A DNA stretch of 33,097 nucleotides from Cyanobacteria bacterium RYN_339 (GTDB taxonomy: Bacteria; Cyanobacteriota; Sericytochromatia; S15B-MN24; JAQBPE01), in the NCBI GenBank assembly GCA_028287685.1, contig JAQBPE010000402.1, forward strand, positions 1 through 33,097. The letters run 5' to 3'. The notes beneath the pieces were generated by a model. That model was not told the DNA's origin. It saw only the letters and a program-made list of their open reading frames with translations, and did not search any database. Positions 22,102-28,284 of the stretch are shown piece by piece. The translations under genes were made by a program, and so were the position numbers. Position 1 is the stretch's first letter. The number at the start of each line of letters is the position of its first letter.

Positions 22102-23010
22102 CTACCGGGGCAGCTGGGCCTCCAGGGCCCGCATCGAGGCCGCCGGCAGCAGCTCCATCGTCGCCACCGGCTTGGACGTCAACGCCCGCACCGTCGCCGT
22201 GCTGGGGCCGTCGCAGGCCACCACGTCGGCCAGCCGCACCACGGAGCGCAATTGGTCTGGATCTGCGGGCGTGGCTTCCAGGATCAAGAGGTCCTCGCCG
22301 CGCATCGCGCTGACGAGCTCGCGCGCCATTTCCAACATGGTGGGCGAGACGGAGACCAGGGCAAGGGTCTGGCCCGCGGGCAGCGCGCGGCACTGGGCCA
22401 GCACCTCTTCACCCGTGCCCACCTGGAAGACCACCACGCGCCGCTCATCGCCCACGGCCTCGCGGGTGGCGGCCAGGTGGTACATGCTCGCGGCGATCGC
22501 CGCGCCCGCCAGCTCCCGGGCGGGCACGGCGGCCAGCTGTTGCAACGTGAGGCACTGCACGGGCAGGCGGAGGCGATCGCCCAGCTCGTGCAGGTACAGC
22601 GGGTGGAAGTCCGGGTGCGGGTCCACCACGATCACGCGGTCGATCGGATCGGGCCGCAGCGCCCCCTCGAAGGCCCGCGCGATCTCGCCGTCGGGGTGCC
22701 CGGCGGCGCGGGCGTCTGCCACGAAGCGCTCCGCCGCGGTGACCAGCGAGGGCGCCTCCGCCGATCGGCTCTCCGGCTCCAGCACGCGCACGCCGCTGCC
22801 CTGGCGCACGGTCACGACGCCGTAGCCTTCCAGGGCCTTGTAGACCGCGGACACCGTGTTGGGGTGCACGTCCAGGCGGCGGGCCAGGTCGCGGATGCTG
22901 GGCAGGCGCTCGCCGGGCCGCAGCACGCCGGCCGCGATGTGCAGGGCGATCTGTTGGACCAGCTGGTCGTGGATCGGCACCTGGCTGTCGCGGTTGATGG
23001 CAACTTTCAC
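22102..23010 (-). CDS. GntR-family transcriptional regulator
   Basis: The 302-aa protein opens with a GntR winged helix (about residues 1-75): PIHDQLVQQIALHIAAGVLRPG, then LPSIRDLARRLDVHPNTVSAVYKALE and the wing VVTVRQGSGV. The C-terminal ~210 residues are neither an aminotransferase (MocR), UTRA nor FadR effector domain; alternating strands and helices (VIVVDPHPDFHPL, VVVFQVGTGEEVLAQC, LALVSVSPTMLEMARELVSA) suggest a Rossmann-like or periplasmic-binding-like fold that senses a ligand. The GTG start overlaps the phosphatase stop (GTGA at 23010-23007), so translation is coupled. It may regulate its own operon or the divergent arfB cluster. Confidence 0.88.
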   Translation of the reverse strand: MKVAINRDSQVPIHDQLVQQIALHIAAGVLRPGERLPSIRDLARRLDVHPNTVSAVYKALEGYGVVTVRQGSGVRVLEPESRSAEAPSLVTAAERFVADARAAGHPDGEIARAFEGALRPDPIDRVIVVDPHPDFHPLYLHELGDRLRLPVQCLTLQQLAAVPARELAGAAIAASMYHLAATREAVGDERRVVVFQVGTGEEVLAQCRALPAGQTLALVSVSPTMLEMARELVSAMRGEDLLILEATPADPDQLRSVVRLADVVACDGPSTATVRALTSKPVATMELLPAASMRALEAQLPR

Positions 23011-23744
23011 AGCGCCTGGTCCTTGGGCGCGTCGAAGATCGTGTGGCTGCCGCGATCGGCGGCCAGGTGCGCGTCGTCCGTCAGGCAGACGGCCACCGGC
23101 CCGGCGGGGTCCAGCGTGATGCGGCTGACGGCGCAGTTGGGCGAAGGGTGCTGCCAGAGCACCTCGCGCGCGTCGCCCGCCAGCAGGTGCGTGAGGAAGG
23201 CATTGATCACCCCGCCATGCGCCACCACGATCACGCGGCCGCCGGGGTGGTTGCCGAGCGCTGCCGCGACGGCGCGCCAGACGCGCGTGACGACCGCCGG
23301 GATCGGCTCCCAGCCGGGGATCAGCTCGCGGTTGCGCGGGTGCGGCCGCTCGGCCTCGGCCTGGCGGTAGCGCGCCATCACGTCGGGCTGGCTGGCCTCC
23401 AGCTCGGTCCAGGAACTGCCGGACATCACGCCGATGTCGATCTCCACGAGGTCCGCGTCGAGGTGTGGCATCAGGCCGAGGCGATCGCCGATCGCGCCCG
23501 CCGTCTCGGCCGCTCTTTGCTGGGGGCTGGCGTACAGGGCGTCGAACGGCCCCAGCGTGGCCAGGTGATCGGCCGTCCTCATGGCCTGGCGCCGGCCCAG
23601 ATCCGACAACGGGAACTCCGCGCGCCCCTGGCCGATGCCGGCCGCGTTGGCGGTAGATTCGCCATGCCGGACCAGCACGAGCTCGCCGCCGTGCAGCGGC
23701 ATGGGGTGGGTTTCACGTGGATCGGGATGGCTCACGCCCGGCAT
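23007..23744 (-). CDS. Histidine phosphatase (phosphoglycerate mutase-like) family protein
   Basis: The 245-aa protein has the catalytic RHGE motif (LVLVRHGESTANAAG), a second catalytic His in VIVVAHGGVINAFLTHLL and the acid region ADLVEIDIGVMSG. It should form a phosphohistidine and dephosphorylate a small metabolite; the family ranges from sugar phosphates to cobalamin intermediates, so the substrate is open. The ATG at 23744 is 4 nt after the oxygenase stop, which suits operonic coupling. Alternatives are GTG 23735, with TAGCAT 7 nt upstream (possible leaderless start), and ATG 23702, closest to the domain. None has an SD. Its TGA overlaps the GTG of gntR. Confidence 0.88.
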   Translation of the reverse strand: MPGVSHPDPRETHPMPLHGGELVLVRHGESTANAAGIGQGRAEFPLSDLGRRQAMRTADHLATLGPFDALYASPQQRAAETAGAIGDRLGLMPHLDADLVEIDIGVMSGSSWTELEASQPDVMARYRQAEAERPHPRNRELIPGWEPIPAVVTRVWRAVAAALGNHPGGRVIVVAHGGVINAFLTHLLAGDAREVLWQHPSPNCAVSRITLDPAGPVAVCLTDDAHLAADRGSHTIFDAPKDQAL

Positions 23745-23748
23745 GCTA

Positions 23749-24450
23749 TCACGATTCAAGCGCCCGCCTGACCTCGTCCCCGAACGCGCCCTCCCCGGCG
23801 CCCCCGGCCAACGGGGGGTCGCCCGCGGCGGCCCGGCGCGTCCCCAGCTGGAAGCGCGGCGCACGCTCCAGCGTCTCATCCGGCACGCTGTATTGCTCCA
23901 TCACCAGGCTCAAGCGCGCGTCGTAAATCGTCGGCGCGCCGCCCCGGACGCCCTCGACCTCGTGGCGGAGGTTGCCGCGGAAGTCCAGCAGCGTGCCTTC
24001 CACGGGCGGGACGGAAGCCACCCGCCGCTCCCCCTGGTAGAGGTTCAGGGCCCCACCCTGGAGGCCCGTGGGGACGGAGACGTACAGGACGCTGACGACC
24101 TCGGGCGGGGTGACCTCGGGGCAATACGTCGAAAGGCTCAGATCGATGTGGGGGTGCACGGCCGCGCCATCGGCGATCAACAGGGGGTTGAGGAAGAAGG
24201 CGTTGGCCCGCGGCGCGAGCGCGAGGCGCAGGTAGGGCTCGAAGGCCGGGAAGGCGGCCAGGACCTCCGGCAGGCCGTCGCGCCGGAAGCAGACGGAGAA
24301 GCCGTAGGTGCCCGCGAAGCGCTCGTTGAGGTTGTTGGTCGACATGAACGGCGCGTCGAGGATCGCCTCGCGCACGGCGGCGAGGGCGGTGGCGTCCAGC
24401 GCGGCGCGCCGGGTTCGGTAATAGCGGGCAGCGCCCCACAGGCCAAACAT
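23749..24450 (-). CDS. 2-oxoglutarate/Fe(II)-dependent oxygenase family protein
   Basis: The 233-aa protein has the iron facial triad of a prolyl-4-hydroxylase-type double-stranded beta-helix: His101-x-Asp103 (VHPHIDLSLS) and His163 (GNLRHEVEGV). Arg179 (YDARLSLVMEQY) would bind 2-oxoglutarate. A preceding GALNLYQG strand and LLDFRGN are typical. Such enzymes hydroxylate proteins or small molecules using O2 and 2-oxoglutarate. The substrate is unknown. It is the first gene of the oxygenase-phosphatase-gntR-MOSC operon. Its ATG lacks an SD; a perfect TATAAT (24464-24459, minus) ends 8 nt before it. The C-terminal ~40 residues are low-complexity. Confidence 0.82.
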   Translation of the reverse strand: MFGLWGAARYYRTRRAALDATALAAVREAILDAPFMSTNNLNERFAGTYGFSVCFRRDGLPEVLAAFPAFEPYLRLALAPRANAFFLNPLLIADGAAVHPHIDLSLSTYCPEVTPPEVVSVLYVSVPTGLQGGALNLYQGERRVASVPPVEGTLLDFRGNLRHEVEGVRGGAPTIYDARLSLVMEQYSVPDETLERAPRFQLGTRRAAAGDPPLAGGAGEGAFGDEVRRALES

Positions 24451-24474
24451 CGGGCTTTATTATATGATGAACCC
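24451..24474. promoter_or_regulatory. 24-bp bidirectional promoter with overlapping -10 elements
   Basis: The whole gap between the oxygenase ATG (minus) and the arfB ATG (plus) is 24 bp. TATAAT (minus, 24464-24459) and TATGAT (plus, 24463-24468) overlap by two bases. The first ends 8 nt and the second 6 nt before its gene, so both mRNAs would be leaderless or nearly so. Any -35 would lie inside the opposite coding region; none is convincing. Confidence 0.6.
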
Positions 24475-24900
24475 ATGCCCGATCTGGTGGTTGCCCCTGG
24501 CGTCGTGATTCCAGCCGATGCGCTGGACTTCAGCGCCGTGCGCGCCGGCGGCCCCGGCGGCCAGCATGTGAACAAGGTCGCCTCCAAGGTCGAATTAAGG
24601 GTTTCGATCGAGCGCATCGAGGGCCTGTACCCGGCCGCGCGCGAGCGCCTGGTGGGCATCGCCGGCTTCCGGCTCACGCAGGACGGCGTCTTGATGGTCA
24701 CGGCCTCGGAGTCACGCCACCAGTTCCAGAACCGCCAGACCGCTCAGGACAAGCTCATCGAGCTGATCCAGCGCTCGCTGGTTGCGCCCGTGCCGCGGCG
24801 CGCCACCAAGCCCTCGCGCGCCAGCAAGGAGCGCCGGCTGGACGGCAAGGCCAAGGACAGCGCCAAGAAGCGCGAGCGCAGGTCCCGTTCCGACGACTGA
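24475..24900 (+). CDS. arfB: Peptidyl-tRNA hydrolase ArfB-like (alternative ribosome rescue)
   Basis: The 141-aa protein has the release-factor GGQ motif at residues 28-30 in RAGGPGGQHVNKVASKVELR. It lacks the codon-recognition domains of RF1/RF2, and ends in a basic tail (about 105-141, RRATKPSRASKERRLDGKAK) that in ArfB/ICT1 proteins enters the empty mRNA channel. It frees ribosomes stalled on truncated mRNA by hydrolysing peptidyl-tRNA. The size matches E. coli ArfB (140 aa). The ATG follows TATGAT by 6 nt with no SD. dus follows 17 nt later with its own -10. Confidence 0.92.
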   Translation: MPDLVVAPGVVIPADALDFSAVRAGGPGGQHVNKVASKVELRVSIERIEGLYPAARERLVGIAGFRLTQDGVLMVTASESRHQFQNRQTAQDKLIELIQRSLVAPVPRRATKPSRASKERRLDGKAKDSAKKRERRSRSDD

Positions 24901-24905
24901 TCCCG

Positions 24906-24911
24906 TATCAT
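24906..24911 (+). promoter_or_regulatory. -10 element TATCAT, leaderless promoter of dus
   Basis: TATCAT ends 6 nt before the dus ATG at 24918, in the 17-nt gap after arfB. No SD precedes dus. The same spacing is seen at arfB and the MOSC gene. No -35 is evident. Confidence 0.45.
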
Positions 24912-24917
24912 GGGCGT

Positions 24918-25988
24918 ATGAGCACCGGGACCCAGCCAGGTCAGACCGTCGTGCGCATCGGCTCCCTGGCCCTGCGCAGCCTCGTGATGCTCGCGCCCAT
25001 GGCCGGCGTGTGCGACGGGCCGTTCAAGCGCGTCGTGCGCCGCTTCGACACGGACAGCTTGCTGTCCACGGAGCTGGTCAACGGCGAGGCCTGGCTGCGC
25101 GGCAGCCACGAGATGGCCGCCCGCGCGGTGCTCCACCCGGACGAAACCCCGGTCGCGCTCCAGCTCTCCGGGCATGACCCGGACTTCCTGGGGCGGGCGG
25201 CCGCCAAGGCGGAGGCCGAGGGCGCGGACCTGGTGGACCTCAACCTGGGCTGCCCGGCGCCGCATTTGGTCAACTCGGGCAACGGCGCCGCCCTGCTCCG
25301 CGACCCCGCCGCTGTGGGCCCCATGTTCGAGGCCGTGCGCCGCGCGATCAAGGTCCCCTTCACCGTGAAGCTGCGCATCGGCTGGGACGAGACCCTCATG
25401 ACCGGCATGGAGATCGCGCGCATCGCCCAGGAATGCGGCGCCGACGCCGTCTGGGTGCATGGCCGCACCAAGGTCCAGGGCTACGGCGGCACGGCCGACT
25501 GGGAAGCCGTGAAGGCCATCAAGGACGCATTGCGTATCCCCGTCATCGGCAACGGCGACATCCTGACGCCGCAAGACGCGGTGGCCAAGAAGGCCATGAG
25601 CGGCGTGGACGCCGTCGCGATCGGCCGCGGGGCCATGGGCAACCCCTGGATCTTCAAGCGCGCCAACCACTTCATGTTGACGGGCGAGCTCTTGCCCGAG
25701 CCCACGCTGGCCGAGCGGATCGAGACCGCGCGGCTGCAGTGCCATTACCTGATCGAGGAGCTGGGCGAGCGCCTGGGCGTGCCGGAAAGCCGCAAGCACG
25801 TGGCCTGGTACGTCCGCGGCCTGCCGGAAACCCAGCCCCTGCGCGCCGCCGTGAACCAGGCCAAGACGGAAGCCGAGCTGAACGTCGCCCTCGACGCCTA
25901 CCTCGAAGCCCAACCGGACCTCGCGGTGGCCGCAGACCCCGCGCTTTACGGCACGCTCGTCGATCCCAAGTGGATGCGATATAAATAA
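24918..25988 (+). CDS. dus: tRNA-dihydrouridine synthase (DusB-like)
   Basis: The 356-aa flavoprotein reduces uridines in the tRNA D-loop using NAD(P)H. It begins with VMLAPMAGVCDGPFKRVVRRF, the FMN-binding start of Dus proteins. The catalytic Cys lies in LNLGCPAPHLVNSGNGAALL, TVKLRIGWDE follows, then VHGRTKVQGYGGTADW, and the FMN phosphate site IPVIGNGDI...AIGRGAMGNPWIF. The C-terminal helical tRNA-binding domain starts near residue 250. It resembles DusB more than DusA or DusC by these motifs, but the subtype is uncertain. The gene lies between arfB and hemH, separated from hemH by 3 nt, so cotranscription is likely. Confidence 0.93.
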   Translation: MSTGTQPGQTVVRIGSLALRSLVMLAPMAGVCDGPFKRVVRRFDTDSLLSTELVNGEAWLRGSHEMAARAVLHPDETPVALQLSGHDPDFLGRAAAKAEAEGADLVDLNLGCPAPHLVNSGNGAALLRDPAAVGPMFEAVRRAIKVPFTVKLRIGWDETLMTGMEIARIAQECGADAVWVHGRTKVQGYGGTADWEAVKAIKDALRIPVIGNGDILTPQDAVAKKAMSGVDAVAIGRGAMGNPWIFKRANHFMLTGELLPEPTLAERIETARLQCHYLIEELGERLGVPESRKHVAWYVRGLPETQPLRAAVNQAKTEAELNVALDAYLEAQPDLAVAADPALYGTLVDPKWMRYK

Positions 25989-25991
25989 GGC

Positions 25992-27068
25992 GTGAACGAG
26001 CAAACCGCCCTTTTGGTCTTGAACTTCGGAGGCCCCCAGCGTGCGCAGGAGGTCGAGGGGTTCCTGTTCGAGCTCTTCCGGGACAAGGACGTGATCCCGC
26101 TGCCCGGCGGCAACTACCTCCAGGAGGTCTTCGCCGACGTCGTCAGCGGCCGCCGCGCGCCCAAGGTGGTGGCGCAGTACGCCCAAATCGGGGGCGGGTC
26201 GCCGCTGTCCGCCATGACCTACCACCAGGTCGAGGCCCTGCGCCAGGCGCTGGAGGCCCGCGGCCACACGCCCTCCGTGCACGTGGGCATGCGCTACACC
26301 AAGCCGAGCATCGCGACCGCCTTGAAGGCGATCCGCGACGGCGGCGCCACGCGCCTCGTGTGCCTGGCGCTCTACCCGCACTTCTCGTTCGCCACGACCG
26401 GCTCCAGCTACAACGAGGTGGCGCGCGCCATGAAGCGCCTGGGCATGACGGCCCTGCCGACCACCTTCATCCCGGCCTGGTACGACCACCCGGAGTACCT
26501 GGCGGCGATGGTCGAGCGGGTCCAGGCCTCGCTCGAGGGCGTGCCGGCGGGCACGCACCTGCTGTTCTCGGCGCACGGGCTGCCCGTGAGCTTCATCCAG
26601 CGCGGGGACCCCTACCAGCAACAGGTGCAGCAAACGGTGCGCGACGTGGTCAAGGGCGTGGGCTGGACCGGGGCGTACTCCCTGGCCTTCCAGAGCAAGG
26701 TCGGGCCGTCGCGCTGGCTCTCGCCGGCCACGGATGACGAACTGCGCCGGCTGGGCGCGGCGGGGACGCCGGCCGTGGTGGTGGTGCCCGTCAGCTTCGT
26801 GGGCGACCACATCGAGACGCTGTTCGAGCTCGACATCGAGTATCGCCACGTGGCCCACGAGGCGGGCTTGAAGGACTACCGCCGCGCGGGCGCGCTGGAC
26901 GTGCACCCGCGCTTCGTGGCGGCCCTGGCCGATGTCACGGCGAAGGCCTTGGGCGAGCCGAAGGGGCGGGCCTGCGTGCGCTGCCTGCTGCCGCGCGACG
27001 AAGCGCACCTCGCCAAGCCGCGCTGCCCCGACTGCAACTTCCGCCAACCGGATTTCATGGCGCGATGA
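25992..27068 (+). CDS. hemH: Ferrochelatase with C-terminal four-cysteine motif
   Basis: The 358-aa protein inserts Fe2+ into a porphyrin (protoporphyrin IX or coproporphyrin III) in heme synthesis. It starts with LLVLNFGGPQ, and has GGGSPLSAMT, catalytic His195 in FSAHGLPVSFI and Glu275 in VGDHIETLFELDIEY, whose 80-residue spacing matches the B. subtilis enzyme. After the normal end comes Cys328-x2-Cys331-x13-Cys345-x2-Cys348, a zinc-ribbon or Fe-S-like motif. The GTG start follows the dus stop by 3 nt with no SD; TATAAA (25980-25985), overlapping the dus end, ends 6 nt before it. The last bases overlap the next gene (ATGA). No other heme genes are nearby. Confidence 0.93.
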   Translation: MNEQTALLVLNFGGPQRAQEVEGFLFELFRDKDVIPLPGGNYLQEVFADVVSGRRAPKVVAQYAQIGGGSPLSAMTYHQVEALRQALEARGHTPSVHVGMRYTKPSIATALKAIRDGGATRLVCLALYPHFSFATTGSSYNEVARAMKRLGMTALPTTFIPAWYDHPEYLAAMVERVQASLEGVPAGTHLLFSAHGLPVSFIQRGDPYQQQVQQTVRDVVKGVGWTGAYSLAFQSKVGPSRWLSPATDDELRRLGAAGTPAVVVVPVSFVGDHIETLFELDIEYRHVAHEAGLKDYRRAGALDVHPRFVAALADVTAKALGEPKGRACVRCLLPRDEAHLAKPRCPDCNFRQPDFMAR

Positions 27069-27541
27069 GCCTCAACATGCAGGCCATGGCCGTGGTCGGC
27101 TTGTATGTGGCTTGCACGGCGCCTTTCCTGGTGTTGATCCTGTATGTCCACGCCCTGCGCAGCAGCTACACCAACCTCCTGATCATCGCGCTGATCTTGC
27201 AGCTGATCCCGATCGGGTTGGTGTTCTTCCCGCTGGGCTTCATCGGGGTGGCGCTGCTGGCCTATACCTTGGCGGTGACGGGTCGGCGCAACCGGCTTTT
27301 CCGGCTTGGCGGCTATGACAACCCGGCCGTGGATCGGCGCTGGACGCGGGAGTACGTCGCCAACCTGTGGGCCTTCGGGCTGGCCCTCGAGCAGAAGGGC
27401 GTGGCCCTGGTGTTCGTGCAAGTGACTTCGCGCCAGGGCCTGAGCGGCTTATGGCAAGGTCTATTGCCTGCAAGCGTGTTGGTGTGGGCATTGCTGGGAC
27501 ATTTGATCTGGCGCGAGCGCCGCCGGATGAAGAGTATTTAG
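27065..27541 (+). CDS. Small integral membrane protein, unknown function
   Basis: The 158-aa protein overlaps hemH by ATGA at 27065-27068, so it is translationally coupled to ferrochelatase. Hydrophobic stretches lie at about residues 9-28 (VVGLYVACTAPFLVLILYV), 37-56 (NLLIIALILQLIPIGLVFF), 57-70 and 131-148 (GLLPASVLVWALLGHLIW). That gives three to four membrane segments around a polar central loop (about 72-105) with several Arg, and a basic C-terminus (WRERRRMKSI). I do not recognise the family. The coupling hints at a role linked to heme or iron at the membrane, but this is inference. Confidence 0.7.
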   Translation: MSLNMQAMAVVGLYVACTAPFLVLILYVHALRSSYTNLLIIALILQLIPIGLVFFPLGFIGVALLAYTLAVTGRRNRLFRLGGYDNPAVDRRWTREYVANLWAFGLALEQKGVALVFVQVTSRQGLSGLWQGLLPASVLVWALLGHLIWRERRRMKSI

Positions 27542-27663
27542 AGAGTGTGAAAGATTTGTTTGGTGTTTGTTAAATGACACCAGGGTACGGGCTTCCCGAA
27601 GGATAAGTTTTTCAGAGAGAGTTGGTTAAACGCCTTAACGGTTTCGAGAGAAGGAGACAACAA
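27542..27663 (+). other. Intergenic region before the EF-hand gene
   Basis: TGGTGT and ACACCA (about 27563-27584) form a 6-bp stem soon after the membrane-protein stop, possibly the end of the arfB-dus-hemH transcript. CGGG/CCCG makes a second small stem near 27590. AAGGAG (27651-27656) is the ribosome site of the next gene. The region is AT-rich for this genome, but I cannot pick a promoter with confidence. Confidence 0.35.
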
Positions 27664-28239
27664 ATGGTGATGATGCAGCCCAAGCCCCCCATCGGCATTC
27701 AGTTCCCCCCGCGCCCCATCACCTTGCCGAACACGGCTGACCAGGCCACCTTCCAGGTGCTGGACGGCGACGGCGACAACAAGGTCTCCCGCGACGAGTG
27801 GATCCGTGCCGGCTGGACCGCCGACCGCTTCGAAGCCTTCGACGGCGATGGCGACGGCAACGTCTCCCAGCAGGAGTTCATGCAGGCCCGCCGCTTCGAG
27901 AAGGAATTCAACCAGAAGGACTGGAACGGCAACGGCGACCTGAGCCGCCTGGAGATGAACGGCTTCCAGAACATCATGTACAAGGCCAAGCAGATGGGCA
28001 ACATCGCCATCGACGGCATCAACAAGTGCTTCCCCGGCTTCAAGGACCGCTTCGGCTCCTTCGACACCGACGGCAACGGCCAGGTCTCCAAGAAGGAGTA
28101 CATCGACGGCCGCCGCAAGGAAGAGAGCTTCATCCGCCCCTTCCAGCCGCATCCCTTCCCCATCTACAACTTGGACAACGTCCGCCCGACCCTGTACAAG
28201 GGTGTCGAGGCCAAGGTTTCCAACGGTCTCGCGAACTAA
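27664..28239 (+). CDS. Four-EF-hand calcium-binding protein
   Basis: The 191-aa protein has four canonical 12-residue EF-hand loops: residues 34-45 (DGDGDNKVSRDE), 60-71 (DGDGDGNVSQQE), 86-97 (DWNGNGDLSRLE) and 134-145 (DTDGNGQVSKKE). Each has acidic or Asn ligands at positions 1, 3, 5 and Glu at 12. The N-terminus (MVMMQPKPPIGIQFPP) has no signal peptide, so it appears cytoplasmic, a calmodulin-like (calerythrin/CasA type) buffer or sensor. There is one Cys. The start at 27664 has AAGGAG at 7 nt. The gene is monocistronic, converging on speA with a shared terminator. Partners are unknown. Confidence 0.9.
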   Translation: MVMMQPKPPIGIQFPPRPITLPNTADQATFQVLDGDGDNKVSRDEWIRAGWTADRFEAFDGDGDGNVSQQEFMQARRFEKEFNQKDWNGNGDLSRLEMNGFQNIMYKAKQMGNIAIDGINKCFPGFKDRFGSFDTDGNGQVSKKEYIDGRRKEESFIRPFQPHPFPIYNLDNVRPTLYKGVEAKVSNGLAN

Positions 28240-28249
28240 GCTTGAAGTG

Positions 28250-28282
28250 AAAACCCCCGGGGCGCTTGCCCCAGGGGTTTTT
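28250..28282. terminator. Bidirectional intrinsic terminator between EF-hand gene and speA
   Basis: Stem AAAACCCC-c-GGGGC (28250-28263) with GCCCC-a-GGGGTTTT (28268-28281) closes a short loop and is followed by a T-run on the plus strand. On the minus strand it ends in TTTTCACTTC, so it can serve both converging genes. Confidence 0.88.
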
Positions 28283-28284
28283 CT

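Noticed and set aside
25980..25985. TATAAA as a certain hemH promoter
   Set aside because: It coincides with the last dus codons and hemH follows by only 3 nt, so plain operon coupling would explain the arrangement. It is kept only as part of the leaderless pattern.
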